Shown in pieces: positions 1 to 8,206 of a DNA stretch of 51,661 nucleotides. This stretch comes from an uncultured Barnesiella sp. GTDB taxonomy: Bacteria; Bacteroidota; Bacteroidia; Bacteroidales; Barnesiellaceae_A. The position numbers and the translations under genes are program-made. How positions within the stretch are numbered: position 1 is the first letter of the stretch; each line of letters starts with the position of its first letter. The stretch lies in contig CALUJY010000014.1 in the NCBI GenBank assembly GCA_944321085.1, positions 1 to 51,661 of the forward strand, read 5' to 3'. The notes beneath the pieces are model-generated. The model did no database searches and was not told the origin of the DNA. It saw only the letters and a program-made list of their open reading frames with translations.

Positions 1-11
1 ATCTAAATGAT

Positions 12-31
12 CCCCTGATTCCGGGGCTTTT
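12..31 (+). terminator. Possible terminator of a gene left of the window
   Basis: A short stem (CCCC, 6-7 nt loop, GGGG) is followed by a run of T. It would end a plus-strand transcript entering from the left. The stem is short, so the call is tentative. A second small hairpin (GTCCC/GGGAC) follows at 50-67. Confidence 0.4.
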
Positions 32-207
32 TGATTAATTGTTTAACTCGTCCCATTTTAACGGGACACTAATGATGTAAATTATATGAATATGTTTATT
101 AATGACAATGCAAATTTATGGTACGGCGGGTAAAGCGATGTTTATTTTTTGTTCATTTATGGATAAAAACAGCTTTTATCGCATCTTCCCGGAGTATTTG
201 CCGGTTT

Positions 208-1548
208 TTACAGCGCAAGACTTACCCGTATGCGCTTGCCTTTGATTTTTTCTTGCTTGGCCTGCTGTATGGCTGTGTCGGCGTATTCTTTTTCTACGGC
301 GACATAGGCGTAATGGTCTTTTACCTCGATGAGGCCTATTGCTTGTGAGGGGATATGGCACCCTTGTGTGAGAAATCCGAGGATGTCGCCGCGTCCGATT
401 TTTTCGCGTTTGCCGGCAGCGAGGTGCAGTGTCGTCATGGGTGGCGCAGCCGGAGTATGCGGCGCAATATTGAGCGGCAGGGGCACGGCTTGGGTGTCGG
501 TAGGTAACTCTTCGTGCGGGGCGACGATGAGGTATGCCGTGCCGTCGGCGTTCATGCGGGCTGTGCGGCCGTTGCGGTGGGTGTAGGTGGCTTCGTCGAG
601 CGGTAGGTCGTAGTGTATGATGTGTGCTACCCGGGGAATGTCGAGCCCACGTGCGGCGAGGTCGGTAGCGATGCAGATGTATGCGCTGCCGTTGCGCAGT
701 CGGCATAACGAGCGTTCGCGGTCGGGTTGTTGCATACCGCCATGAAAGGCAACGCATGTGATGCGATGCCCGGCGAGGAACGAGGCTACCTGCTCAACGC
801 CCTCACGTTGGTTGCAGAATATGATGGTGGGAGCATCGTCGATGCGGCATAGCAGTTGCAGCAAGGTATTGCGCTTGTCTTTGTCGGGCGATGATACGGT
901 GCGTACCGACAGGGTGTCGTTGACTTCGCCCTCGAAGTGTAGACGTACGGCTTTTCCCATCGAGAGGAAATCGGGTAGGTCGGTAGTGTCGGTTGCCGAT
1001 GTGAGTATGCGCAGCCGTGGTTTCCTGGTGGCGGTAACGAGGGCTTCTATTTCGGCGAGAAATCCTAATTGGAGGCATTTGTCGTACTCGTCGATGACGC
1101 ATGTCGCTATGCGATTGAGACAGAGTGTGCCGCGACGTAAATGGTCGAGCAGTCGTCCCGGGGTGCCGATGACGAGGGCGGGGTGTCCCGACAGCGAAGC
1201 GGCTTCGTCTTTGAAAGAGTGCCCGCCGTGACAGCAGGCAATTTTGAACCCCGATGAGATGGTGCGCGCTACGCTGTCGACTTGCAGTGCAAGTTCGCGG
1301 GTGGGCAATATAACGAGAGCCTGTATCTCTGTCTCGACGCTCTCCAAACGAGATATGAGCGGGATGAGGTATGCCAATGTTTTGCCGCTGCCGGTAGGTG
1401 CCACCAATACGACTCCGCCATCGTTGCGGCAGGCTGCTATGGCGGCTTGTTGCATGGCGTTGAGTGTGGCGATACCCAACCGCTGCATTGCGGTGTCGAT
1501 GGTAGCGCGGGCGTAGGAGCAATTCGTCGTGTCGCTTATTTCAGACAT
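208..1548 (-). CDS. DbpA-like DEAD-box ATP-dependent RNA helicase (DEYD variant)
   Basis: A 446-residue ATP-dependent RNA helicase. Visible motifs are APTGSGKT (50-57, motif I), PTREL (82-86), GTPGR (128-132), DEYD (153-156, motif II), SAT (184-186), the segment around 293-303 (ATDLAARGLD) and HRNGRTAR (324-331). Residues about 374-446 resemble the DbpA RNA-binding domain, which in Escherichia coli targets helix 92 of 23S rRNA, so a role in large-subunit assembly is inferred. The Met at 1548 was chosen because the open frame upstream runs antisense-like through proC and carries no helicase sequence. The start overlaps the end of proC by 13 bp, implying translational coupling. The odd point is motif II, DEYD in place of DEAD. 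Confidence 0.9.
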   Translation of the reverse strand: MSEISDTTNCSYARATIDTAMQRLGIATLNAMQQAAIAACRNDGGVVLVAPTGSGKTLAYLIPLISRLESVETEIQALVILPTRELALQVDSVARTISSGFKIACCHGGHSFKDEAASLSGHPALVIGTPGRLLDHLRRGTLCLNRIATCVIDEYDKCLQLGFLAEIEALVTATRKPRLRILTSATDTTDLPDFLSMGKAVRLHFEGEVNDTLSVRTVSSPDKDKRNTLLQLLCRIDDAPTIIFCNQREGVEQVASFLAGHRITCVAFHGGMQQPDRERSLCRLRNGSAYICIATDLAARGLDIPRVAHIIHYDLPLDEATYTHRNGRTARMNADGTAYLIVAPHEELPTDTQAVPLPLNIAPHTPAAPPMTTLHLAAGKREKIGRGDILGFLTQGCHIPSQAIGLIEVKDHYAYVAVEKEYADTAIQQAKQEKIKGKRIRVSLAL

Positions 1549-2318
1549 GCTAAGTGTCCTTTTATGACAGCGTTTGAGAAGCCGGCCTCTTCCATGGCGA
1601 TGAGGCCTTTGATGGTAAGGCCTCCGGGAGTGGTGACGCGGTCTATCTCGGCTTCGGGGTGTTCGCCATGTTCGATGATGAGTTGTGCAGCGCCGCGCAT
1701 GGTATATGCTGCCATCCGTGAGGCTTCGGCGGCCGGGATACCCATGGCGATGCCGGCTTCCATTGCGGCACGCAGGTAACGCATGGCAAGGGCTGTGCCG
1801 CTCGAACAGAGTACCATGTATGCGTTGATATGCTCTTCGTCGGTGAGCAAGGTGATGCCCATGCTGTCGAATAACGATTGTACAAGAGCCGTCTGTGCTT
1901 GCGAGGCGTGGTTGGCGGCAATGACGGATATGCCTTCGCCTACGACGGCTGCGGTATTGGGGATGACGCGAAAAGTGGGGCAACATCCACAGAAAAGCTC
2001 ATCGTAGTGGCTGAAAGGTACGGCGGCTACGACGGAAATAATCATGGTCTCTCCCGGCTTGATGCAGGGTGCTATTTCGCGAGCTACGGGGTCGAGAATC
2101 CACGGTTTCACGGCAAGAATTACTATATCGGCATCGCGGGCTGCCTCGGTGTTGTCGGTGGTGATGTGGCATTGCGGGAACGATGCTTTCAGCGCGTCGA
2201 GTTTGGCTCGACTTCTGTTGGCTATATAGATAGAGTTATTGCGGGCTAACTCGCTTTGAGCCAATGCTCGTGCAACGGCTCCTCCCATATTGCCCGCTCC
2301 GATGACAGAAATTTTCAT
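1536..2318 (-). CDS. proC: Pyrroline-5-carboxylate reductase
   Basis: 260 residues, the usual ProC length. It catalyses the last step of proline synthesis, NAD(P)H-dependent reduction of 1-pyrroline-5-carboxylate, in the cytoplasm. The N-terminus carries the Rossmann glycine motif GAGNMGG (7-13). The C-terminal half has the conserved SSGTA and TPGGLTIKGL segments of the ProC dimerisation domain. The gene lies 18 bp after the argC-like gene and overlaps the helicase start, so all are probably one transcript with argR. In other Bacteroidales proC commonly closes an arginine operon, which fits this position. Confidence 0.95.
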   Translation of the reverse strand: MKISVIGAGNMGGAVARALAQSELARNNSIYIANRSRAKLDALKASFPQCHITTDNTEAARDADIVILAVKPWILDPVAREIAPCIKPGETMIISVVAAVPFSHYDELFCGCCPTFRVIPNTAAVVGEGISVIAANHASQAQTALVQSLFDSMGITLLTDEEHINAYMVLCSSGTALAMRYLRAAMEAGIAMGIPAAEASRMAAYTMRGAAQLIIEHGEHPEAEIDRVTTPGGLTIKGLIAMEEAGFSNAVIKGHLACLK

Positions 2319-2336
2319 TGCGATGTCGTTGTGGGT

Positions 2337-3272
2337 TTAGTATGCAGATGATTTCAAAAACAGACCGGTGGTCTCTTTCAGCCCGAAGATGAGGTTCATG
2401 CAGTGTATGGCCTGCCCGACAGAGCCTTTGAGCAACGCATCGGACGCTGAGGTGATAATGAGTTTACCCTCTATGATGTCTATGTGCATGAAGCATTTGT
2501 TGGTGTTGATGACTTGTGCCGTGCAAGGAGGCGTCTCTATGATATGTACGAAATTGTGGTCGTCGTAGTATGAGGTATAGAGGTCGCGGGCAAAATCGGT
2601 CGTGATGTCGGGGCTTTCGCTCCACACCGAGGTCAGTATGCCTCGGGCGAAGGGAGTTTCGACAGGGACGATGTTAATGTCGTAGGCAAAACTGTTTTGC
2701 AGCTTTTCAATATTTTGTTTTATCTCGGGCAGCAACTTTTTGTTGAAGGGAGGTATCGGACGAGCCCCTTCGGCGAATGGCTTAGCTATGGTAGCAGCCA
2801 CTTGGATGTCGCTGCGTATCAATAGGTTTTTGGCAAGCGGCAGTAATGCCAGCTGTATGGTTGTTGCCATGACGTCGGGGATGGCAATGTGCCGCGACTC
2901 ACCCCGTACGATACGTTTGCGGTTGAGCTCGGGTAAGCCGTAGATGAAGTCGTGTTCGGCACTTTCGATGGTGAAATCGCCCGAAAAGTCTATGATGGCG
3001 AGATTTTGTGGGAACTGCTCTTGGTCGAGCCGGCGGCACATGCTGCCGGGTTCGAAACAGCAAAAGAGGATGTCGATGTTATCGAGGTCGATATGCGAGC
3101 AGTATTGTATCTCTGTGTTGCCCGTGAGGTCGGGGTAATACTTGGTGAGCGGTTGTCCCAAGCGGGTAGGGTTTTGTATGGCGATGGTATCTACATCGGG
3201 ATGGAATATCAACAGCCGCAGCAGTTCGCCTGTCAGCGTGGAGTTTTCGTCTATGATGCCGGTTCTTATCAT
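2337..3272 (-). CDS. ArgC-like protein lacking the catalytic cysteine
   Basis: 311 residues aligning along the whole length with N-acetyl-gamma-glutamyl-phosphate reductase: IDFSGDF (94-100), YGLPEL (111-116), a C-terminal DALLKGSVGQA-type segment and NLIFGL. Key catalytic features are missing. The NADP-binding glycine motif near residues 5-16 reads GIIDENSTLTGE instead of GxxGxxGxE. The nucleophile motif NPGCYAT is IPDVMAT (131-137), so Cys is replaced by Val134. The conserved His before PEI (183-185) is not seen. The frame is intact with normal composition, so this is not simple decay. It sits 12 bp after argR and 18 bp before proC. Reductase activity is unlikely; a regulatory or structural role is possible but unproven. 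Confidence 0.85.
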   Translation of the reverse strand: MIRTGIIDENSTLTGELLRLLIFHPDVDTIAIQNPTRLGQPLTKYYPDLTGNTEIQYCSHIDLDNIDILFCCFEPGSMCRRLDQEQFPQNLAIIDFSGDFTIESAEHDFIYGLPELNRKRIVRGESRHIAIPDVMATTIQLALLPLAKNLLIRSDIQVAATIAKPFAEGARPIPPFNKKLLPEIKQNIEKLQNSFAYDINIVPVETPFARGILTSVWSESPDITTDFARDLYTSYYDDHNFVHIIETPPCTAQVINTNKCFMHIDIIEGKLIITSASDALLKGSVGQAIHCMNLIFGLKETTGLFLKSSAY

Positions 3273-3284
3273 GCAGTATGTATT

Positions 3285-3773
3285 TTAGTAAGGACGCAGA
3301 GCTGGAATGTAACGCGAGAGAATATCGTAGGCTTTTTTGTGCGAGGTGCCTTCTTGCAAAACGACCAAGATGGTGTCGTCGCCTGCGATGGTACCCAGAA
3401 TTTCGGGGCTGTGCCCGAAGTCGATGTCGTATGCGATGCTTCCTGCAAAACCGGGGCTTGTCTTTATGACGGCGAGGTTTTGCGAGAATTGAATCGAAAG
3501 AAAGCCTCCCAATTCGTTTTGCGAGGGCTCTTCGTTGGTAGGGTATTGTATGGCATTGCCTATGCTGTCGGTCTTAGGCAATACGTAGATATATTTTCCG
3601 TCGGAGTCGGGAACTTTGGCGATTTTCAGTTGCTTTAAGTCGCGCGAGAGGGTTGCTTGGGTTATGTCGAAGCCTCGGCTCAGCAGCGGTTCTAACAGTT
3701 CGTCCTGACTGCTTATGCGTGATTTTACGATGATTTCTTTAATGGCATCGAGCCGTTCTTTTTTCTTTTTCAT
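3285..3773 (-). CDS. argR: Arginine repressor
   Basis: 162 residues, typical for ArgR/AhrC. The N-terminal winged helix-turn-helix spans about 1-70, with the TQATLSRDL recognition-helix signature at 38-46. The C-terminal hexamerisation and arginine-binding domain spans about 90-160 and contains GTIAGDDT (127-134), the L-arginine pocket. It is first in the minus-strand cluster with the argC-like gene and proC and probably controls it. No perfect ARG box was found upstream; a different 17-bp palindrome lies at 3824-3840. Confidence 0.93.
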   Translation of the reverse strand: MKKKKERLDAIKEIIVKSRISSQDELLEPLLSRGFDITQATLSRDLKQLKIAKVPDSDGKYIYVLPKTDSIGNAIQYPTNEEPSQNELGGFLSIQFSQNLAVIKTSPGFAGSIAYDIDFGHSPEILGTIAGDDTILVVLQEGTSHKKAYDILSRYIPALRPY

Positions 3774-3807
3774 AATGGGAAGATGTATTTTTATGCTTCT
3801 GCAAGGG

Positions 3808-3866
3808 CAAATTTAGTTATTTTCGTCGATTATATCGACGGTTTGGTTATTACTTTTGCAAATATA
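3808..3866 (-). promoter_or_regulatory. argR upstream region: two -7-like elements and a palindrome
   Basis: Reading the minus strand, TATATTTG (3859-3866) and TAAATTTG (3808-3815) both match the Bacteroidetes -7 consensus TAnnTTTG. No clean TTG partner 19-20 nt upstream was found for either. Between them is a 17-bp palindrome, CGTCGAT-TAT-ATCGACG (3824-3840), a plausible operator. The rest of the 3774-4164 gap holds only the hairpin at 4108-4143. Confidence 0.45.
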
Positions 3867-4107
3867 TGCGTAATATATGTTAAACTTTCCGGCGATTGCC
3901 TGTGAAAGTGATAATTTGTCCGATATGGTTGCCCGAAGCAAGAGAGGGGAATGATGTGGTAGCTGTCGGGAAAACGACAGGTCGGCCGCTGTGCGCCGGG
4001 TGAGAGTCGGAAATCTATATTTCTGTGTAATAGTTTGATATAAAGTATATTCCGTTCGGAAATAGATGGTCTGGCGGGCAACTGAGTTGCGGGTAACCCG
4101 TGATAAA

Positions 4108-4143
4108 AAATACCGGTTGCACCGTTTGGTGCAACCGGTATTT
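4108..4143 (-). terminator. Hairpin terminator downstream of the pectate lyase gene
   Basis: Perfect 16-bp arms (4108-4123 and 4128-4143) with a 4-nt GTTT loop. It lies 22 bp beyond the stop of the minus-strand pectate lyase gene, with A-rich plus-strand sequence giving a U-run in that transcript. Confidence 0.75.
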
Positions 4144-4164
4144 GTATCGGTGTCGTATAGAAAA

Positions 4165-5928
4165 TTACAATACGATTTTTGTCGTTTCGGTAGTCCCGTT
4201 CGACAAGTTCCATACCACGAGATATACGCCGTGGGGCAGTTCGGGCAGGAAGCAGGTCGAGGCTTGTTGACGCAATGTGTAGCTGGCTACATGCAATCCG
4301 GCCGTATTGTAGAGGCTCATTTCGGTAACTGCTACGGGTGCGCTGAAAGTGAGAGCGCGAGCTGTGGCGTCGTACCACGATGAGAGCTGTTTGTCGCTGC
4401 GCGGTGCCGATACAGCGGCCGAACGGTCTATGATGTCTTGCAGATACATTTCCAAATTGGTGTAGTCGTCCGATAGGTCGTATCCGTTGGGGTCGTCTAC
4501 ACCCTTCTCGGCTTCCCATTCGTCGGCCATACCGTCGTTGTCGGTATCGGCAGGAGCTTGTGTCGAGGCATATTCGGGGTAGCCGCCTACGTTGTCTTGC
4601 GAGTCGATGATACCTGTGCCTGCACCGTAGGAGTCGCCATAAGCAGGAGCTATTTCGCCGGCAGCTTCGGCGAGGATACGTTTGTCTATCTCGTCGAGCT
4701 TAGGCAGTCGGCAGCCCGCATTGGCAAGTACGGCTTCGTATGCTTCGGCAGCCGATGTGATGGTAACGCCGCTCGACTCTTCGGGCAGCTCATAGAGGCG
4801 TTGGAACGTCGAGTCGTTCTCATAGAGGCCGCCTTCGAGGTCAACGCCCTTGGCGCTGCTTGTGCTGTTGCAGTTATACCAGTTGTCGTTGTTGATGTCG
4901 GTGTAGTCGCCTTTGAGCTTGTCGTCGGTGGGGTTGGGCCGGTCGGGTTGAGGCTCCATATAGTTGCCGTCGATATACCATAAACCGTACTGACCCTCGG
5001 CGGCGTGGCTGCTTGCTGCTTTATAAGAGAGGCGGGCAAACCACCGGTATTGTTGCTTCCATGTGGCGGGACCTGCCTTGTAGTAGTTGTTGCGCAAAAC
5101 ATTGTGGCAGTATGCCCCTTCGCGCGAGGAGTAAAGTTCGCCGCCGTGTACGGCCTCTTTCTTGCCCCAGTTGTAGATGACGTTGTTTACCACCTCTTGT
5201 ATTACTTGATAGTCGTGCCCCTCGGCATCGTCGCGTACACCGTTGAGACGAGGCGAGCGGCTTACGCAGTGAGCGAGCAGGTTGTGGTGGTAGGTACTGT
5301 GTTCGCCGCCCCATTGTGAACCGTAGGCGCGTTGCCCTTTGGCGTGGTAGCTGTTATAGAGCGGTTCGCTGAGGATACACCATTGCATAGTGGTATATTT
5401 ATTATCGTACATGGTGGTGTTTTCCTCTACCGACCAACTGAGCGAGCAGTGGTCGACGATAACGTTGGTAGCATTCTCAATATCGAGAGACGATTCGTTG
5501 CTTTGGTTGCCGTCGCCCATGCGGAAACGCAGGTAGCGGATGATATAGTTGTTGCCCGAGAAGTAGATGCGTCGTCCCGAGATGCAGATACCGTCGCCCG
5601 GTGCCGTTTGTCCGGCAAGGGTGATGTTGCCGCGGTTTACTTTGAGCACCTCTTTGAGGTCGATACGACCCGAAGTGCGGAATACGATAGTGATAGGGTC
5701 GTTCCCCTCGGCTTGCAGAGCGGCTCGCAAGCTGCCCTCGATGGGCGTTTCGCTCGAAGTGTAATCTTCGGTATTCGTAACGAAAACGACACGTCCGCCG
5801 CGTCCGCCGGTGGCGAAGCGTCCCCAGCCTTCGGCTCCCGGGAATGCAATGGGGCTGTTTTCTTCGGCCATCGAAGCCGTAGGCAGTGCGAGCAATGCGG
5901 CACATGCCATGATGATAAACTTGTTCAT
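4165..5928 (-). CDS. Secreted pectate lyase with a T9SS-like C-terminal tail
   Basis: 587 residues. A signal peptide (about 1-21) precedes FPGAEGWGRFATGGRGG, the typical opening of pectate lyases of the polysaccharide lyase 1 type, followed by a parallel beta-helix region with VDHCSLSWS near 155-165. It would cleave polygalacturonate by beta-elimination at the cell surface or outside. DTDNDGMADEWE (461-472) resembles a calcium-binding thrombospondin-type-3 or dockerin-like loop. Residues about 515-587 resemble a type IX secretion sorting domain: SLYNTAG, then LPHGVYLV and a closing KIVL. The gene stands alone, with no adjacent SusC/D pair. Confidence 0.88.
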   Translation of the reverse strand: MNKFIIMACAALLALPTASMAEENSPIAFPGAEGWGRFATGGRGGRVVFVTNTEDYTSSETPIEGSLRAALQAEGNDPITIVFRTSGRIDLKEVLKVNRGNITLAGQTAPGDGICISGRRIYFSGNNYIIRYLRFRMGDGNQSNESSLDIENATNVIVDHCSLSWSVEENTTMYDNKYTTMQWCILSEPLYNSYHAKGQRAYGSQWGGEHSTYHHNLLAHCVSRSPRLNGVRDDAEGHDYQVIQEVVNNVIYNWGKKEAVHGGELYSSREGAYCHNVLRNNYYKAGPATWKQQYRWFARLSYKAASSHAAEGQYGLWYIDGNYMEPQPDRPNPTDDKLKGDYTDINNDNWYNCNSTSSAKGVDLEGGLYENDSTFQRLYELPEESSGVTITSAAEAYEAVLANAGCRLPKLDEIDKRILAEAAGEIAPAYGDSYGAGTGIIDSQDNVGGYPEYASTQAPADTDNDGMADEWEAEKGVDDPNGYDLSDDYTNLEMYLQDIIDRSAAVSAPRSDKQLSSWYDATARALTFSAPVAVTEMSLYNTAGLHVASYTLRQQASTCFLPELPHGVYLVVWNLSNGTTETTKIVL

Positions 5929-6129
5929 GATAGTTGATAGATATTGGTTAATGGCGCAAAGATAAGCATTTATTGTCGAATGCAGGTAAGACGGGCTCTC
6001 TTTTGTTGTCGCTCTGTGTTAGAGGGTTGTCTGTCGGTGGGGTAGAGATACAGCGGCGATAAGAATCTTTTTTTACGGATGCGACAGATGAAAAACGGAC
6101 GAGGCTGCGGCAGAGTGCCGGAAAAGTTG

Positions 6130-6137
6130 TATTTTTG
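6130..6137 (+). promoter_or_regulatory. -7-like element almost touching the queD start
   Basis: TATTTTTG matches TAnnTTTG and ends 4 nt before the queD ATG at 6142. A start site about 6-7 nt downstream would fall at or within the start codon. No TTG was found 19-20 nt upstream. Confidence 0.45.
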
Positions 6138-6141
6138 CATT

Positions 6142-6477
6142 ATGTATTACATAGTAAAGACATTCGAGATTTCGGCCGCTCACAGTTTGCGGCTTTCCTA
6201 CCCGAGCAAGTGCGAAGAGTTGCACGGACATAATTGGGTGATAAGAGTGTATGCCCGTGCGCAAGAGCTCAACCGCGACGGAATGGTTGTCGACTTCACG
6301 CACGTCAAGGAGATGATACAAGAGCGGCTCGACCACCGCAACCTCAATGATGTGTTTCCCGAGATGAATACTACGGCCGAGAACTTGGCGCGTTGGGTAT
6401 GCGAGCAAATCCCCGAGGCGTATAAAGTCATGGTGCAGGAGAGCGAGAACAACGTGGCGTATTATGAGAAAGATTAA
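6142..6477 (+). CDS. queD: 6-carboxy-5,6,7,8-tetrahydropterin synthase
   Basis: 111 residues. It converts 7,8-dihydroneopterin triphosphate to 6-carboxytetrahydropterin in the synthesis of queuosine, a tRNA modification. Zinc ligands H14, H28 and H30 (HGHN) are present, with the catalytic C24 just before them and the D64-H65 pair (LDHRNLND). The Met at 6142 was chosen because family members begin MYYI; the longer frame adds 21 unrelated residues. It overlaps queE by 14 bp, so the two are coupled. Confidence 0.93.
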   Translation: MYYIVKTFEISAAHSLRLSYPSKCEELHGHNWVIRVYARAQELNRDGMVVDFTHVKEMIQERLDHRNLNDVFPEMNTTAENLARWVCEQIPEAYKVMVQESENNVAYYEKD

Positions 6478-7027
6478 CGAGATTTTCTACTCGTTGCAGG
6501 GCGAGGGGTACTTTACCGGTACGCCTATGGTATTTGTGCGCTTTTCGGGTTGCAACCTCGCTTGTGAGTTTTGCGACACCCGTCATGCCGAGGGTCGGAT
6601 GATGGACGATGCGGCCATATTGGCTGCCGTGTCGGCTTTTCCGGCGCGACGAGTGGTGCTCACGGGCGGCGAGCCGTCGTTGTTTATCGACGATGCTTTC
6701 ATTGCGATGTGGCATGAACATGGTTATACGGTGCACATAGAGACCAACGGCACTTGCGAGCTGCCTGCCGGTATTGATTGGGTGACCTGTTCGCCCAAGA
6801 TAGATTGTCAGCCGGGCGGAGGTTTGCCGTTGAAACTACATCGTGCCGACGAGTTGAAAGTGGTGTATCGCGGACAAGACCTGTCGCAGTTCGATGCGTT
6901 CGAGTGTCGTGTGCGTTGCCTGCAACCCTGTTCGGGAGAGAATATTGCCGAGACGATGGCTTACTGTTTGGCGCATCCCGAGTGGCGGCTTAGTTTGCAA
7001 ACCCACAAGCTGATAGGCATACGATAG
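6464..7027 (+). CDS. queE: 7-carboxy-7-deazaguanine synthase
   Basis: 187 residues, a small radical SAM enzyme that contracts 6-carboxytetrahydropterin to 7-carboxy-7-deazaguanine. The iron-sulfur cluster motif CNLACEFC (C30, C34, C37) and the SAM-binding GGEP (68-71) are present, as is the SLQGEG segment near the N-terminus (10-15). It follows queD with an overlap; queC and queF are not in the window. Confidence 0.93.
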   Translation: MRKINEIFYSLQGEGYFTGTPMVFVRFSGCNLACEFCDTRHAEGRMMDDAAILAAVSAFPARRVVLTGGEPSLFIDDAFIAMWHEHGYTVHIETNGTCELPAGIDWVTCSPKIDCQPGGGLPLKLHRADELKVVYRGQDLSQFDAFECRVRCLQPCSGENIAETMAYCLAHPEWRLSLQTHKLIGIR

Positions 7028-7179
7028 AAGACCGGCACTGTGCGGTGGGTTGACGGAAAGATATTTTATGTTGATCCTTGTTGAGGCTGCCGCGTTGTGT
7101 GGCTATTTGCCGGCTTCCTGTCATGATTTTTTCGTGAAAGAAAAAAGGGCTTTATAAGTTATATTTGAGGAATAAAGTG

Positions 7180-7187
7180 TATATTTG
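7180..7187 (+). promoter_or_regulatory. -7 element for the thiamine operon
   Basis: TATATTTG, 7 nt before the TPP riboswitch begins, matches TAnnTTTG. A second identical octamer lies at 7160-7167. Neither has a clear TTG at the right distance. The position would start the transcript at the 5' edge of the riboswitch. Confidence 0.5.
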
Positions 7188-7193
7188 CCACAT

Positions 7194-7274
7194 CGAAGGG
7201 GTGCTGCACTTTTGCGGCTGAGATTATACCCTATGAACCTGATGCGGATAATGCCGCCGTAGGAAACGGATGCC
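7194..7274 (+). promoter_or_regulatory. TPP (THI-box) riboswitch
   Basis: The conserved thiamine-pyrophosphate aptamer core is visible: GGGGTGC, then CTGAGAttatACCC, then GAACCTGATgcGGATAATGCC and GCGTAGG-like CCGTAGGAAACG. It lies in the leader of thiD, 76 nt before the chosen start, and should repress the operon when TPP is bound. No strong intrinsic terminator is obvious in the leader; control of translation or of another kind is possible. Confidence 0.95.
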
Positions 7275-7350
7275 TGAAAACACTCTTACAATCGCTTCCC
7301 TTTTCCGTTCATAGTGTGACATGCCGTCTTTTGCACTCCCCGAGGCAAGA

Positions 7351-8184
7351 ATGAGCATGAAACGTTATCCTACAACCCTCATTATAGCAGGGTCAGATTG
7401 CAGCGGCGGCGCCGGCATACAAGCCGACGTGAAGACTTGTGCCGCTTTGGGTGTATTCGCCACTACTGCCATTACGGCGGTGACGGCGCAGAATACTATG
7501 GGCGTGCGGGGCGTCTATGCCGTGTCGCCCGAAATGGTAAAGGCGCAGATTGAGGCCGTTATGGACGACTTTGCGGTAGATACCGTGAAGGTGGGTATGC
7601 TGTGCAATGCAGCGATAGCCGGTGCAGTGGCCGATGCGTTGGAACAGTATCGCGATGTGCCGGTCATCCTCGACCCCGTAATGGTCTCCACTTCGCGACA
7701 TAAGTTGCTCGATGACGATGCCGTTGCTGTGGTGCGTCGCCGTCTTTTCCCTTTGGCAACACTTGTGACGCCCAATTGCGATGAGGCTGCCATGCTTGCC
7801 GACGTGCCGGTAACAAGCATCGACGAGATGCGTGTAGCGGCCGGCAGGCTTATGGAGGCAGGTTGCAAGGCGGTGCTTGTCAAGGGCGGGCATTTACAGG
7901 GAGCACAATCGGTAGATTTGCTGTTTGGCATGTCGCAGCCCGAGCGGGCTTTCGAGGCTGCATTCTGTCATACCAACAACACCCACGGTACGGGTTGCAC
8001 CTTGTCGTCGGCCATAGCGGCGTGTATGGCGCGGGGCTATGACTTGCCGGCTGCGGTAGAGGCTGCAAAGACCTATGTGACGGGAGCGATAGAGGCCGGA
8101 GCCGATGTCTTTGCCGGGCATGGACACGGTGCGTTGAATCATGCTTTTGCACCCCTCCCGTTGCAAGCAACCATAGAAATGTAA
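7351..8184 (+). CDS. thiD: Hydroxymethylpyrimidine/phosphomethylpyrimidine kinase
   Basis: 277 residues from this start. It phosphorylates HMP and HMP-P to HMP-PP for thiamine synthesis. GSDCSGGAG (14-22) binds substrate and HGTGCT (212-217) holds the catalytic Cys216. An upstream ATG at 7321 would add ten residues, but the ATG at 7351 has a GAGG-containing Shine-Dalgarno-like stretch before it and gives a normal N-terminus; 7357 is a further option. It is the first gene after the TPP riboswitch. Finding thiD ahead of thiS is a local arrangement of the operon. Confidence 0.93.
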   Translation: MSMKRYPTTLIIAGSDCSGGAGIQADVKTCAALGVFATTAITAVTAQNTMGVRGVYAVSPEMVKAQIEAVMDDFAVDTVKVGMLCNAAIAGAVADALEQYRDVPVILDPVMVSTSRHKLLDDDAVAVVRRRLFPLATLVTPNCDEAAMLADVPVTSIDEMRVAAGRLMEAGCKAVLVKGGHLQGAQSVDLLFGMSQPERAFEAAFCHTNNTHGTGCTLSSAIAACMARGYDLPAAVEAAKTYVTGAIEAGADVFAGHGHGALNHAFAPLPLQATIEM

Positions 8185-8206
8185 CAGATGATAAATAATT
8201 TGCAGA

